Shown in pieces: positions 35,579 to 45,738 of a stretch of DNA of 64,000 nucleotides. Under the pieces are notes generated by a model. The model ran no database searches. It was not told the origin of the DNA and saw only the letters and a list, made by a program, of their open reading frames with translations. Position numbers and translations under genes: made by a program. Position 1 is the stretch's first letter; every line of letters begins with the position of its first letter. The DNA comes from Eilatimonas milleporae (lineage in GTDB: Bacteria > Pseudomonadota > Alphaproteobacteria > Sphingomonadales > Kordiimonadaceae). Location of the stretch: the NCBI RefSeq assembly GCF_003688555.1, contig NZ_REFR01000009.1, positions 124,001-188,000 of the forward strand. Reading direction: 5' to 3'.

Positions 35579-36142
35579 ATGAGCGCTTCCATATCCGACA
35601 CCGCCGCCAGTACCATGCCGGCTTCCATATTGCTGATCCTGATTGTTTCGATGACCATCACGGCCTGCGCCGGGAAACCGGACAGACCCGGTTTCGCCGG
35701 AAACGGGGCCGGCAGAATGCCGCCTGAACGGATCGATGCGATACGGGAAACCATGCTGGCGCGTTTCGATGCGGACGGGGACGGTGCCATGACCTGTGCC
35801 GATGTGACCACGGCCCGCTCGGAACTGTTCGTCAAACTGGATACGAACGGGGATGACAGCCTGTCGCCGAAAGAATACGGTGCCGTCAGTTTCGAGGACC
35901 GGTCCTTCCGCTTCTTCGAATGGAATACGGTGGACAGTGACCGTTCCGGTAGCATCAGCCTGGCCGAGTTCAAGGCCGTACCGGCAAGCCGGTTTTCCAA
36001 CATCGACACGGATGACAACTGCATCGTGACAACGGAAGAAATCGTCGCCTTTGCCCGCGAACAGATGGCGGGGGGCAATCCCACCGGCGGACAAAGGCCG
36101 GGCGGACCCGGTGGGCGCCGCCCCCGCAATGTGGGTGTCTGA
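35579..36142 (+). CDS. EF-hand lipoprotein
   Basis: A 187-aa calcium-binding protein predicted to be lipid-anchored. The signal (ILLILIVSMTITAC) ends in an ITAC lipobox, which fixes the start at ATG 35579 rather than the upstream 35429. Four EF-hand loops follow: DADGDGAMTCADV, DTNGDDSLSPKEY, DSDRSGSISLAEF and DTDDNCIVTTEEI. The tail is Gly/Pro/Arg-rich. It is divergent from the oxygenase operon; a role in the peptide pathway is possible only by position. Confidence 0.85.
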   Translation: MSASISDTAASTMPASILLILIVSMTITACAGKPDRPGFAGNGAGRMPPERIDAIRETMLARFDADGDGAMTCADVTTARSELFVKLDTNGDDSLSPKEYGAVSFEDRSFRFFEWNTVDSDRSGSISLAEFKAVPASRFSNIDTDDNCIVTTEEIVAFAREQMAGGNPTGGQRPGGPGGRRPRNVGV

Positions 36143-36265
36143 GCGGACCGCCCTCTTTGAAAGGACGTCGCCGATCCCGTGACTTTGGGGCATGGCAGAC
36201 CGGCACACACTGATAAGGTATCCTCGCATCGCAACAGCCTGAAACTCTTGGAGCGAAGACAGCCG

Positions 36266-36649
36266 ATGCAGCGTGCCATGACCAATATTCTCAGCAGTGA
36301 TATCGGTATCAGCGCCCGGTTTTACCGGCGACTTCTGGGCATGGCGGATCATTACACGTCCGACTGGTTCATCATCCTGACCCACCCGGATATGCCGGGA
36401 CTGGAGTTCGGTATTCTACAGGCGGACCATGAGATCGTGCCGGAAGCCGTGCGGGCAAAACCGTCCGGCGTCATGCTGACCTTTGTGGTTGAGGACTGCG
36501 ATGCCGTTTTCAGCAGGGCCAGAACCATGGATGCAGACATCGTGGAAGAACCGCGAGACCTGTTTTACGGCCAGCGCCGGTTGCTGCTGCGAGACCCGGA
36601 CGGCACACTGATAGATATCAGCGCCCCAATCGCGCCCAAGACGGCCTGA
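36266..36649 (+). CDS. VOC superfamily (glyoxalase-like) protein
   Basis: A 127-aa protein with the vicinal oxygen chelate fold: an N-terminal SSDIGISARFYRRLLGM motif, LEFGILQADHE, a central VMLTFVVEDCDAVFSRAR, and a C-terminal RRLLLRDPDGTLIDI with the usual metal-site Asp/Glu region. Such proteins include glyoxalase I, dioxygenases and antibiotic-binding proteins; the substrate is unknown. ATG 36266 is chosen for GGAG upstream and for fold length. It faces the serine hydrolase gene. Confidence 0.75.
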   Translation: MQRAMTNILSSDIGISARFYRRLLGMADHYTSDWFIILTHPDMPGLEFGILQADHEIVPEAVRAKPSGVMLTFVVEDCDAVFSRARTMDADIVEEPRDLFYGQRRLLLRDPDGTLIDISAPIAPKTA

Positions 36650-36739
36650 CAGCGACAACCGGAAACCGCGTTACCCGGCGCCCTGTGGAACAACAGCTCA
36701 CAGGCATATGTGCCTGCATGCGCCTAAAACATAGGGGGT

Positions 36740-37918
36740 TCAGCGTCCCTGCGCCGTCCTGATTTCAAACAGGTCGGCCCAGAAATGGGTGGCCAGTTCG
36801 TTGATGACGCGGCTTTCCGCATTGATCAGGATGGCAAGGCCGATATCGTGCTCGCGCGAATAGGCAAGGCTGGCACGAAACCCCTCAATCCCGCCGCCAT
36901 GGTGGACAAGCATTTCGTCGCCGAACCGGTAAAGACGCCAGCCGACGCCGTAATGGGCCTCGGTCAGATAGTCGCGCCAGTAGCGGCGATACAGCTCGCG
37001 CCGGGTGCGGGTCTGCGGTGTGGTGAGCGTGTCAATCACATCCGGACTGAGGACATCGGCACGATACCCCATCTGGGCGATCAGCCATTTGGCCAGGTCG
37101 GTGATGCTGGCATTGACGCCGGCGGCCGGCGCCACGCGGTAATAATTTTTCGACGCGCGCACGGGCCGCCAGGTCTTGCCGCGACGGATATGGGGACTGG
37201 CATGATTGTCCGTGTCGAGAAAAGCGTCATAGCCGATAGAGGCATCGTCCATGCCAAGCGGGGCGAATAAACGGTCCCGCACCAAGGCGTCATAGCTTTG
37301 CCCCGTGGATTTTTCGATCACCGGCTCGATCAGGCTGAAGACGATATTCTGATAACCATAGCAACGTCCGGGACGGCAGAGGGGCTTAACGCTGCGGAAC
37401 TTGGGTATGATCTTGTCAACCGACTGTCCCGCTTCGAGCAGATTGTCATAGGCATTGGGTACCAGCCCCGTGGAATGGCTGAGCGCGTGCCGCACCGTCA
37501 GCCGCCCGGCCCCTGCAGGGTCCTTCAGGCGGAAATCGGGGACATAGCGGACAAGCGGGTCTTCCCAGGTAAAGCGGTCCTCCGCCACCAGCATGGCGGT
37601 CAGCGTCCCGGCAAAGGTTTTGGATACGGACGCGATGGGAAAAACCGTGTCCGCATTGACAGGCGCCCCCTTCAGTGCGTCACGGGTCCCGAATGTGGCG
37701 ATATGGACGATGCGCCCGCCGGCCACAACGGCAAACGCCCCGCCGGGCAACGGAGCGCTGTTCAGCCGGTCGGAAAAATAGCGGTCATAGCGTTGGACAT
37801 AAGATTCAAGAGGCTCAGCGGAAACACCGGCCTGTCCGGCGGAAAAGCCCAGTCCGACAGCAAAACAAAGCGCAAGGCCGGCCAAATAACCCACAGTTTC
37901 CAACAAACGTTCCATCAC
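36740..37918 (-). CDS. Exported serine hydrolase (beta-lactamase/CubicO family)
   Basis: A 392-aa penicillin-binding-fold hydrolase with a signal peptide (LAGLALCFAVGLGFSA). The active-site set is complete: S-x-x-K in ASVSKTFAG, Y-x-N in CYGYQNIVF and H-G-G in VHHGGGIEG. Family members are esterases, D-peptidases or class C-like beta-lactamases; sequence alone does not say which. It follows the alpha/beta hydrolase by 28 bases on the same strand. Confidence 0.88.
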   Translation of the reverse strand: MMERLLETVGYLAGLALCFAVGLGFSAGQAGVSAEPLESYVQRYDRYFSDRLNSAPLPGGAFAVVAGGRIVHIATFGTRDALKGAPVNADTVFPIASVSKTFAGTLTAMLVAEDRFTWEDPLVRYVPDFRLKDPAGAGRLTVRHALSHSTGLVPNAYDNLLEAGQSVDKIIPKFRSVKPLCRPGRCYGYQNIVFSLIEPVIEKSTGQSYDALVRDRLFAPLGMDDASIGYDAFLDTDNHASPHIRRGKTWRPVRASKNYYRVAPAAGVNASITDLAKWLIAQMGYRADVLSPDVIDTLTTPQTRTRRELYRRYWRDYLTEAHYGVGWRLYRFGDEMLVHHGGGIEGFRASLAYSREHDIGLAILINAESRVINELATHFWADLFEIRTAQGR

Positions 37919-37946
37919 CCGGATACCATGCCTGCAAAATATTGAT

Positions 37947-38735
37947 TTAAGGTGAATCCAGAAATTTAACGATCTGCCTTATCGTCATGTCGGGTTTCTC
38001 CGCATGAAACCAATGCCCCGCCTGTTCGATTGTGCGGACACTTGCCTTTGGAAACAAGGCTAAAATTCTGTCCCGATGTTCGGGCCCAACATAATCGGAC
38101 ACCCCGCCGCGCAGAAACAGCGCCGGTCCGGCAAAGGGCATGCCGTCATCATTGCCGGCGGCAATGGCACCGTAATCCCGCACCAGCACCGGCAGGTTCA
38201 ACCGCCACCCCCACAGACCGTCCTCCGCACGGCGCCAATTGGTCAAAAGAAAACCGCGTACGGCATCGGTTTCAACATAGGCTTTCAGAATATCGTCAGC
38301 GCCCTTGCGACTGTCGGGCGCGGCGGCGGCCACCTTTTCCATACCGCGCAGGATATCAGTGTGGTGAGAGGGATAGGTAACCGGAGCAATGTCGCCGACA
38401 ATCAGCCGATGTACACGGTCCCCGTGGTCCAGCGCCAATTGCATGGCCACCTTACCGCCCATGGAATGGCCGAACAGATCGACACGATCCAGACCCAGCC
38501 GGTCCATTAATGCGATCACATCGTCCGCCATGACACCATATCCCATGGCATCCACATGAGGGCTGCGCCCATGGTTCCGCAGATCAGCGGCGATCACCCG
38601 CCGGTCACCCGACAGACCGCGCACCAGTGCACCCAGATTGTCTGCAGATCCGAACAGGCCGTGCAGCAGTATCAGCGGCACCGCGTCCCTGACAGCGCCC
38701 GTATCATTGCTATCGCGGTAAAACAGGTCCGTCAT
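37947..38735 (-). CDS. Alpha/beta hydrolase (YbfF-like)
   Basis: A 262-aa esterase-type hydrolase. The HG motif ILLHGLFGSADNL, nucleophile Ser in LFGHSMGGKVA, and C-terminal GGVSDYVGPEHRD (Asp region) and QAGHWFHAEKP (His) complete the triad. ADLRNHGRSPH is typical of the YbfF group. Its start overlaps the thiD stop by one base (TAATG). Confidence 0.87.
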   Translation of the reverse strand: MTDLFYRDSNDTGAVRDAVPLILLHGLFGSADNLGALVRGLSGDRRVIAADLRNHGRSPHVDAMGYGVMADDVIALMDRLGLDRVDLFGHSMGGKVAMQLALDHGDRVHRLIVGDIAPVTYPSHHTDILRGMEKVAAAAPDSRKGADDILKAYVETDAVRGFLLTNWRRAEDGLWGWRLNLPVLVRDYGAIAAGNDDGMPFAGPALFLRGGVSDYVGPEHRDRILALFPKASVRTIEQAGHWFHAEKPDMTIRQIVKFLDSP

Positions 38736-39574
38736 TATGCCACCTCTGCCCGCTCATGGCCGAGAGGCCCGTGCCCTGCCCCAAACCCCGGCGCGTTTTC
38801 AATAGCACTGCGGACAAAGGCATGGGCCAGGCGGCAGGCCTCCGGCAAAGGCAGCCCCGCTGCCAGGCCGGTTGCGGCAGCGCTTGATAATGTGCATCCC
38901 GTACCATGGGTATGGCGTGTCTCGATGCGCGGTCCCGTCAGACGCATGCAGCTGTCGGGCGTGACCAGAATATCGGTCAGCACGGTCTCCCGACCGTGCC
39001 CGCCTTTGATCAGGGCAGCACCGGCACCGGCGGCTATCAGGGCCTGTCCGGCCTGTTCCATGGCCGCCTTGGTATCCATGCCCAGCCCGGTCAGCACCGT
39101 GGCTTCCGGCAGGTTGGGTGTGACCAGACTGGCACGTGGCAACAGACGGGTTTTCAGGGCATCCACCGCATCGTCTGCCAGCAGGCGGTCCCCGCTGGTG
39201 GCCACCATGACCGGGTCCAAAACCACGGGTCCGGTATAACCGGCGGCGTCCAGGCTGTCCGCCACCGCCGTGATGATATCGGCATTGGCCAGCATGCCGA
39301 TTTTCACGGCGTCCGCACCGATATCATCGAGAACGGCGGAAATCTGACCGCGCACGATGTCTTCCGGCACCAGATGAACGCCGCTGACGCCGGTCGTATT
39401 TTGTACCGTCAGTGCCACGATCGCCGCAGCCGCATAGTGTCCCAGACGGGTAACCGTCTTGATGTCGGCCTGAATACCGGCGCCGCCGGATGGATCGGAC
39501 CCGGCAATGATCAGCACACGCCCGGGACCATCCGGCGACCGGGTCCCGCTGTCCTCCCCCTTTATTGCGGTCAT
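38735..39574 (-). CDS. thiD: Hydroxymethylpyrimidine/phosphomethylpyrimidine kinase
   Basis: A 279-aa ribokinase-fold enzyme that phosphorylates HMP and HMP-P for thiamine synthesis. Characteristic motifs are [17 protein letters not shown], the VKIGML segment, [27 protein letters not shown] and [11 protein letters not shown] (catalytic Asp replaced by the usual Cys-type ThiD pattern with the anion hole). It overlaps the glmM stop by four bases, placing it in the folP-glmM-thiD run. Confidence 0.92.
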   Translation of the reverse strand: MTAIKGEDSGTRSPDGPGRVLIIAGSDPSGGAGIQADIKTVTRLGHYAAAAIVALTVQNTTGVSGVHLVPEDIVRGQISAVLDDIGADAVKIGMLANADIITAVADSLDAAGYTGPVVLDPVMVATSGDRLLADDAVDALKTRLLPRASLVTPNLPEATVLTGLGMDTKAAMEQAGQALIAAGAGAALIKGGHGRETVLTDILVTPDSCMRLTGPRIETRHTHGTGCTLSSAAATGLAAGLPLPEACRLAHAFVRSAIENAPGFGAGHGPLGHERAEVA

Positions 39575-40917
39575 CGGGTCGCGGCCTCGATTTCCCGGCA
39601 GATATCGTCGACAAGCCGGGTGATCTGCGCGTCATTGTCGCCTTCGGCCATGACACGGATCAGCGGCTCGGTTCCCGATTTCCGGATGACCAGACGGCCG
39701 CTGTCGCCGATTTCAGCCTCTGCCGCCCGGATGGACCGGGCCACGCCGTCCGCGGACAATGGATCGCCACCACTGTAACGGACATTTTTCAGAAGCTGGG
39801 GCACGGCTGTAAACTGGGCGCAAACCTCGGACGCCGGACGGCCGGCACGCTGCATTTCCGTCATCACCTGCAAGGCAGCCACCAGACCGTCACCCGTTGT
39901 TGTGAAATCGGACAACACGATGTGACCGGACTGTTCACCGCCCACATTGAACCCGCCCCGGCGCATGCGTTCAACCACATAGCGGTCACCGACGCGGGTC
40001 CGTTCCAGTGTCAGACCGTCACCGGACAGCACCCGTTCCAGTCCCAGATTGGACATGACGGTGGTCACCAGGCCGCCGCCCTTCAACCGCCCGTCGCGGG
40101 CCCAGGTCCGGGCGATCAACGCCATGATCTGATCGCCATCGACAATACGCCCGGTTTCATCGCACAGGATCAGACGGTCGGCATCCCCGTCAAGTGCGAT
40201 ACCCAGATCGGCGCCCTCTGCCCGTACGCGCGTGCACATCGCCTCCGGCGCGGTGGACCCGCAGGCGTCATTGATGTTGAAGCCATCGGGCGCCACACCG
40301 ACCGGCACCACCTCGGCCCCCAATTCCCAAAGAACGGTGGGGGCCACCTTGTATGCGGCACCGTGAGCGCAGTCCACGACCACTTTCAGCCCGTCAAACG
40401 TGACACCGGCGGGCACCGTCGCCTTGGCGAATTCCACATAGCGGCCGCGCGCATCTTCCAGCCTCGTGGCCTTGCCCAGAGCGTCCGGCGCCGCCAGATG
40501 ATCGTCGCCCGCCGCGTCGATCAGGTCTTCGATGGCATGTTCCTGAGCGTCGGACAGTTTATATCCGTCAGGTCCGAAAAATTTCAGACCGTTGTCATAA
40601 TGCGGATTGTGACTGGCGGAAATCATGACGCCAAGGTCGGCCCGCAAGGATTTGACCAGCATGGCCACCGCCGGTGTCGGCATGGGCCCGACCATGATCA
40701 CATCCATGCCGGCAGCGGTGAACCCCGCGGCCAGTGCCGGTTCATACATATATCCGGAGCGGCGCGTATCCTTGCCGATGACCACGCGGTGGACGTGGTC
40801 CCCGCGGATGAAATGGCGTCCGGCTGCCAGCCCGACATGCAATGCCGCATACGGTGTCATCGCGCCCTGATTGACCCGGCCGCGTATTCCGTCGGTGCCG
40901 AAATAGCGTCGTTCCAT
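39571..40917 (-). CDS. glmM: Phosphoglucosamine mutase
   Basis: A 448-aa alpha-D-phosphohexomutase that converts glucosamine-6-P to glucosamine-1-P for peptidoglycan and lipopolysaccharide. It has the start [12 protein letters not shown], the phosphoserine loop [17 protein letters not shown], the metal loop DGDADRLIL, the sugar loop GGEQSGH and the C-terminal phosphate site [16 protein letters not shown] ten bases before ATG 40917 supports the start. It lies 72 bases after folP. Confidence 0.96.
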   Translation of the reverse strand: MERRYFGTDGIRGRVNQGAMTPYAALHVGLAAGRHFIRGDHVHRVVIGKDTRRSGYMYEPALAAGFTAAGMDVIMVGPMPTPAVAMLVKSLRADLGVMISASHNPHYDNGLKFFGPDGYKLSDAQEHAIEDLIDAAGDDHLAAPDALGKATRLEDARGRYVEFAKATVPAGVTFDGLKVVVDCAHGAAYKVAPTVLWELGAEVVPVGVAPDGFNINDACGSTAPEAMCTRVRAEGADLGIALDGDADRLILCDETGRIVDGDQIMALIARTWARDGRLKGGGLVTTVMSNLGLERVLSGDGLTLERTRVGDRYVVERMRRGGFNVGGEQSGHIVLSDFTTTGDGLVAALQVMTEMQRAGRPASEVCAQFTAVPQLLKNVRYSGGDPLSADGVARSIRAAEAEIGDSGRLVIRKSGTEPLIRVMAEGDNDAQITRLVDDICREIEAATR

Positions 40918-40989
40918 ACGTCTGATACTCCATTAACCGGATGGATTGGCGCACGCTTTTTCCAGCGCCGCCATAAAATGTGGCGGAGT

Positions 40990-42168
40990 TTAACGCCCGG
41001 GTCGCCACGCGTCCATGCCGGCCATATCCATCTGTGCACCATCGGCAAGTGCCTGCGCAAGGCTGAGAGCCTGACGGGTTTCAGCGACGTCGTGAACACG
41101 GACAATCTGCACCCCGGCCAGCGCCGCCGCCTGTGCCGCCGCCAACGATCCCGCCAGCCGGTCGCCCGCCTCGTCGACACCGGTGAGGGCACCGATAAAG
41201 CGCTTGCGCGACGCCCCCACAAGCAATGGGCAGCCCAGACTGTGGAACAGCGCCGCACCGGCCAACAGGGCCACATTGTCCCGCACCACCCGCTTGCCGA
41301 ACCCAAGTCCAGGATCAAGGATCAGCCGGCTCCGCTCGATTCCGGCGGCTTCAACGCGGCGGACATGGGTGTCCAGCGCGTCGAACACATCGAGCAGCAC
41401 ATCGTCATAGGCCGGCGCATCCTGCATATCGGCGGGGGTACCCTTGGCATGCATCAGGACCACAGGGGCATCGCTGCCGGCGGCAACGGCCAGACTGTCC
41501 GGGTCATGGGTCAGGGCCGACACATCATTCAGGATATGAACGCCGGCCGTCAGCGCCTGACGCATCACCTCGGCATGGCGGGTATCGACGCTGACAGTCA
41601 GACCGTCGGCCACCAGTCGCGCAATCACGGGAATGACACGTGCGGCTTCCTCGCCTTCCCATACCGGTGTGGCGCCGGGCCGCGTGGATTCACCGCCGAC
41701 ATCGATGATATCGGCTCCAGCGGCCGCCATGGCACGGGCGTGAGCCACGGCTCTGTCCACATCGACGAATTTGCCGCCATCGGAAAAGCTGTCGGGTGTG
41801 ACGTTCAGCACGCCCATGATACGGGCACGCGTGAAGGGCATACTGACGGCGTCGCCCCGGTCGTTTGCGGTATCGAATACGAGCGGTGGACGCGCCGCCG
41901 TCATCCGGGCCAACTGGGCATCAAAGACTGGCCCAAGGCCGGACGGCAGCGTTTCGCGGAACGCCCGCAAATCGTCATAGGGCACAAGGGTATCCGTCAA
42001 CCGTGAGCCGGGCGCCGACATATCGCGGACAACCGCACGCACGGCCAGGGCGCGCAGGGCGGCGCCCGCGACGGGCAATCCCTTACCTCCATAAAGAAAA
42101 CCGGCGGGCTGAAGATAAATCCTCAGCCCGCCGGCATCCTGTATATTCGTGTCGTCCGTCATCGACAT
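40990..42168 (-). CDS. folP: Dihydropteroate synthase with long N-terminal extension
   Basis: A 392-aa folate-pathway enzyme that joins p-aminobenzoate to the pterin. The catalytic TIM barrel starts near residue 115 with ARIMGVLNVTPDSFSDGG and continues through GGESTRPGA, VSVDTRHAEV, LNDVSAL, LILDPGLGFGK and GASRKRFIGALTG. Typical enzymes are about 280 aa, so roughly 110 residues are extra; the extension is similar in style to that seen in some alphaproteobacteria. ATG 42168 is used, with ATG two codons on as an alternative. It follows ftsH by 30 bases. Confidence 0.92.
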   Translation of the reverse strand: MSMTDDTNIQDAGGLRIYLQPAGFLYGGKGLPVAGAALRALAVRAVVRDMSAPGSRLTDTLVPYDDLRAFRETLPSGLGPVFDAQLARMTAARPPLVFDTANDRGDAVSMPFTRARIMGVLNVTPDSFSDGGKFVDVDRAVAHARAMAAAGADIIDVGGESTRPGATPVWEGEEAARVIPVIARLVADGLTVSVDTRHAEVMRQALTAGVHILNDVSALTHDPDSLAVAAGSDAPVVLMHAKGTPADMQDAPAYDDVLLDVFDALDTHVRRVEAAGIERSRLILDPGLGFGKRVVRDNVALLAGAALFHSLGCPLLVGASRKRFIGALTGVDEAGDRLAGSLAAAQAAALAGVQIVRVHDVAETRQALSLAQALADGAQMDMAGMDAWRPGR

Positions 42169-42198
42169 GTCATCCGCGACACACGACGCCCGCAGGCA

Positions 42199-44109
42199 TC
42201 AGCCTTCGGGCTGGGGTTCACCATGATCAAGTCCCGCGCTGGGCACCGCGCTTGTCGGGGCGGCGGATTGCGGCGGACGCGCGGACGGTCCGGGGCCTTC
42301 ATCCTTGCGGATATCCTCGCCCTTCAACAAGGCCTTGATCTCGTCACCGCTCAGAGTTTCATATTCCAAGAGGGCCACGGCCAGGGTGTGCAGATCGTCC
42401 AGATGGTCCTTCAGAATCTGCATGGCCCGATCATGCGCGCCGCCGACAAAGGTCTTGATCTCGGAATCGATCAGATTGGCGGTGTCCTCGGACACATTCT
42501 GCTGGCGTGCCACGGAATGGCCGAGGAAAACCTCTTCCTCGTTGGCGGAATATTGCAGCGGGCCCAGCTTGTCCGACATGCCCCACTGTGTGACCATGTT
42601 TCGGGCCAGATTGGTGGCGTACTGGATATCGCTGGCCGCGCCGCTTGTCACCGCCTCATGACCGAAGATCAGTTCTTCGGCCGCGCGGCCGCCCATGGCA
42701 ATGGCCAGATTGTCATGCATCTTCTCGCGGCTTTGGGAATATTCGTCCCGCTCCGGCAGGCGCATCACCATGCCAAGCGCGCGGCCGCGCGGAATGATGG
42801 TCGCCTTGTGGATGGGGTCGGACGACTTGCAGTGCAGCGAGACCAGCGCGTGGCCCCCTTCGTGATAGGCGGTCAGCTTTTTCTCGTCCTCCGTCATCAC
42901 CATGGTGCGACGCTCGGTGCCCATCATCACCTTGTCCTTGGCGTCCTCGAATTCTGCCATGGAGACGAGCTTTTTACCGCGCCGGGCCGCCATCAACGCC
43001 GCCTCATTGACCAGATTGGCCAGATCAGCGCCGGAAAAACCGGGTGTGCCGCGGGCAATGGTGTTGGCGTCCACATTGGGTGCCATGGGAATCTTGCGCA
43101 TGTGCACGGCAAGAATTTTCTCGCGGCCTTTAATATCGGGATTGGGCACAACGACCTGACGGTCGAACCGTCCCGGACGCAGCAGAGCCGGGTCGAGAAC
43201 GTCGGGGCGGTTGGTGGCGGCAATAATGATGATGCCTTCGTTCGCCTCGAATCCGTCCATTTCGACCAGCAACTGGTTCAATGTCTGTTCGCGTTCGTCA
43301 TTGCCGCCGCCCAGGCCCGCGCCGCGGTGCCGGCCAACCGCGTCAATCTCGTCGATAAAGATGATGCAGGGGGCATTTTTCTTGGCCTGTTCGAACATAT
43401 CGCGGACACGGCTGGCGCCGACACCGACAAACATTTCGACAAAATCGGAGCCGGAAATGGTGAAGAAGGGCACATTGGCCTCGCCGGCAATGGCGCGGGC
43501 CAGCAGTGTCTTACCGGTCCCCGGCGGTCCGACGAGCAGCGCGCCCTTGGGGATTTTGCCGCCCAGGCGCTGGAATTTTTGCGGATCCTTCAGGAAATCG
43601 ACGATTTCCTCCAGTTCCTCCTTGGCTTCCTCGATACCGGCCACATCCTCGAAGGTGACGCGACCCTGCTTTTCCGTCAGCAGGCGTGCACGTGACTTGC
43701 CGAAGCCCATGGCGCCGCCGCCGCCGCCCCGGCCCTGCATCTGCCGCATGAAGAAAATCCAGATCGCGATGATCAGCAGGAAAGGCAACCAGGACAAAAG
43801 CATGCCGACGAAGATGCCGCTGTCTTCCTTCTTGACCTCCATGATCACATTGTTGGCGGTCAGGCGATCAACCAGTTTGTTGTCGTAGGGCATGACCGAG
43901 CGGAAGCGTTCGCCGCTGGTATATTCGCCGGTCAGGTCCTGGCCCTCGATCTCAACCCGTGCGACCCGGTTCTGCTCCACCGCTTCAAGGAACTGGCTGT
44001 AGGCGATTTCGGGCACCTGGGCATTGTTGCCCTGGAACAGGTTGAAGAGCGCCAGAAGCAGGAGGATAATCAACCCCCATACCAGCGCATTTCGCATAAG
44101 TCCGTTCAC
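42199..44109 (-). CDS. ftsH: ATP-dependent membrane zinc protease FtsH
   Basis: A 636-aa inner-membrane AAA+ protease that degrades misfolded membrane proteins and regulatory proteins such as RpoH. Two N-terminal membrane helices flank a periplasmic domain; the AAA module has Walker [12 protein letters not shown], Walker [12 protein letters not shown] and the SRH region [20 protein letters not shown]; the zinc site is HEGGH in [14 protein letters not shown]. The start is GTG 44109 with AAAGG eight bases upstream. A heat-shock type promoter lies upstream. Order cpoB-tilS-ftsH-folP-glmM is the usual one for proteobacteria. Confidence 0.97.
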   Translation of the reverse strand: MNGLMRNALVWGLIILLLLALFNLFQGNNAQVPEIAYSQFLEAVEQNRVARVEIEGQDLTGEYTSGERFRSVMPYDNKLVDRLTANNVIMEVKKEDSGIFVGMLLSWLPFLLIIAIWIFFMRQMQGRGGGGGAMGFGKSRARLLTEKQGRVTFEDVAGIEEAKEELEEIVDFLKDPQKFQRLGGKIPKGALLVGPPGTGKTLLARAIAGEANVPFFTISGSDFVEMFVGVGASRVRDMFEQAKKNAPCIIFIDEIDAVGRHRGAGLGGGNDEREQTLNQLLVEMDGFEANEGIIIIAATNRPDVLDPALLRPGRFDRQVVVPNPDIKGREKILAVHMRKIPMAPNVDANTIARGTPGFSGADLANLVNEAALMAARRGKKLVSMAEFEDAKDKVMMGTERRTMVMTEDEKKLTAYHEGGHALVSLHCKSSDPIHKATIIPRGRALGMVMRLPERDEYSQSREKMHDNLAIAMGGRAAEELIFGHEAVTSGAASDIQYATNLARNMVTQWGMSDKLGPLQYSANEEEVFLGHSVARQQNVSEDTANLIDSEIKTFVGGAHDRAMQILKDHLDDLHTLAVALLEYETLSGDEIKALLKGEDIRKDEGPGPSARPPQSAAPTSAVPSAGLDHGEPQPEG

Positions 44110-44245
44110 GATCGTTACCTTTTCTGTTGGGAAGGCGGCGTTGCCCCGCCCGTCCTGTCAAGGTTGTGACTGTCACGTCCCGTGCGCCGGGACGGTTTGC
44201 CGATGCCGCATATACCATGTACGCATGCCATGGACATGCGGATAC

Positions 44246-44282
44246 AAAAAAAGCACGCTCCCACATCCCGGTGGGGTGAGAG
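44246..44282 (-). terminator. Terminator-like hairpin in the ftsH leader
   Basis: Stem CTCTCAC/GTGGGAG (one G-U pair) with an 11-base loop, followed on the minus strand by CGTGC and seven Ts. It would end the tilS transcript, but lies downstream of the candidate heat-shock promoter of ftsH. Confidence 0.55.
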
Positions 44283-44309
44283 CCGGCATCCGGCGCACGT
44301 CCTTCCTGC

Positions 44310-44340
44310 TAGACATAAGGTGCCCGGCCGTGCTTGCAAG
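44310..44340 (-). promoter_or_regulatory. Candidate RpoH (sigma-32) promoter of ftsH
   Basis: On the minus strand CTTG (44340-44337), 17 bases, then CTTATGTCTA (44319-44310). This fits the alphaproteobacterial heat-shock pattern CTTG-N17/18-CYTATnTnnG except for the last base. ftsH is a common RpoH target. The start codon is about 200 bases away. Confidence 0.5.
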
Positions 44341-44391
44341 AACAATTGACCGTGAGCGCCCCGTTTTTCCGTGAAAACGTAAACGCTCGGC

Positions 44392-45738
44392 CTAAGCCCC
44401 TGAAAAAGGAGGCGGACCGGCAGGGGCAATCCGGATTGCCGGCGCAGATACCGACCCGGGGATCAGATCCGGCCAGTGGGGAATGCTCACCAGCCTGTCC
44501 CCGCTGAAGACGGCCGGCAGGACCACGGCCACATCGTGCGGCAATTTGTCCCGGCAGACCGCCACGGATGGCGCAGGCAGACTGTTCCAGCCCGCTGTTC
44601 CGAGGGGGGCCGCCACAAACGCCGAAGACGATGGCATGACATCCGGCATGTGCACGCGGAAACGCCCGTCATATAGCAGAGTTTGCCCTGGGGTCAGCGT
44701 CGTGGATGGCATCGCGGCCAGTTCCCGCACGATAAACAGACTGCCACGCCGGATGAGAAACCGTGTCCCCGCCAGTGTCGCGCCCCTGAAAGCGGGATCG
44801 CGCAGGGCCAGCAATAGGTCTTCCAGACGGTCCCCGCGCGGGCCGTAAACGCCGCCTGCGCCACCCTGTGTCCCCATACCCTTTCCCGACACCCATTTCA
44901 CCGTGGCGGCGAGCGCGCGCAATATCACCTCATCCGGGGCAAGGGCCAGACCGGCGCGGTCAAGAGAGGCAAAGCCCTCGGCCGCACAGACGATATACTG
45001 GCGCCCCCACTGATCCACATAATGGTCCAGCGCATCGCGGGCCCGGGCCAGACGCCGGGCGGTATCGGCCAGACGGGCCGGTGTCAGCCCTTCGAGGGGC
45101 GGCGCCTTCAGCAACCGGCGCGCCTGAACCCGCGTGTAGGACGGATCTTCGTTGGACGGGTCTTCAATCCAGTCGATATTTTCAGCCTTGAGAAAAGCGG
45201 TCAGGCGGCTTTTCGGCTGATCGAGAAGGGGCCGCACCAGGGCGGTCTCGCGGCACCCGGGCACAAGTGTACGACCGCGCATGGCAGCCAGGCCGGTCAG
45301 GCCGCTGCCGCGCGCCAGCCGCAGCAGCACTGTCTCGGCCTGATCTTCGCGGTGGTGGGCGGTCGCCAGCGTGTCGATGCCGTTGTCACGGCACCAGGCG
45401 GCCATCAGGCCGTAACGGGCCGCACGCGCCGCCGCTTGCACGCCGGTGGCCGGTTTTACCCCCTGCCAGGCAAGACGGTGATGGGCAATCCCGGCCTGTC
45501 CCAGCAAACGGGCGACAAAAGCGGCCTCGGACGCGGAAGCGGGTCTGAGACCGTGATCCACCGTCAGCGCCACCACCGGACGGCAACGTGCCGCGAGATG
45601 AACCAGCGCCATGCTGTCAGCCCCGCCCGACACGGCCACGGCCAGTCCGGCGGACACGGCAACGCCAAGACGGGACAGGGCCGCGTCCAGTTCAGAAGCG
45701 GTAAAAGGATCACCTGTGTCGGTGGTCAGGTGCGGCAT
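44392..45738 (-). CDS. tilS: tRNA(Ile)-lysidine synthase
   Basis: A 448-aa enzyme that converts C34 of the AUA-reading isoleucine tRNA to lysidine. The PP-loop AVSGGADSMALVHLA is intact, followed by the LTVDHGLRPAS strand, TAHHREDQAETVLLRLARGSG shortened here as HHREDQAETVLLR, and SRLTAFLKAENIDWIEDPSN. The C-terminal half is less conserved, as usual. Its start overlaps the end of cpoB by 13 bases. Confidence 0.93.
   Translation of the reverse strand: MPHLTTDTGDPFTASELDAALSRLGVAVSAGLAVAVSGGADSMALVHLAARCRPVVALTVDHGLRPASASEAAFVARLLGQAGIAHHRLAWQGVKPATGVQAAARAARYGLMAAWCRDNGIDTLATAHHREDQAETVLLRLARGSGLTGLAAMRGRTLVPGCRETALVRPLLDQPKSRLTAFLKAENIDWIEDPSNEDPSYTRVQARRLLKAPPLEGLTPARLADTARRLARARDALDHYVDQWGRQYIVCAAEGFASLDRAGLALAPDEVILRALAATVKWVSGKGMGTQGGAGGVYGPRGDRLEDLLLALRDPAFRGATLAGTRFLIRRGSLFIVRELAAMPSTTLTPGQTLLYDGRFRVHMPDVMPSSSAFVAAPLGTAGWNSLPAPSVAVCRDKLPHDVAVVLPAVFSGDRLVSIPHWPDLIPGSVSAPAIRIAPAGPPPFSGA

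Noticed and set aside
27140-35580. Lanthipeptide, lasso or radical-SAM peptide system
   Set aside because: No LanM/LanB/LanC, no lasso B/C proteins and no CxxxCxxC radical-SAM gene; the precursor cores lack cysteine.
39565-42006. 813-codon plus-strand open frame opposite glmM and folP
   Set aside because: Antisense shadow across two certain genes and their spacer; no ribosome binding site or domain.
42223-43695. 490-codon plus-strand open frame opposite ftsH
   Set aside because: Antisense shadow of ftsH.
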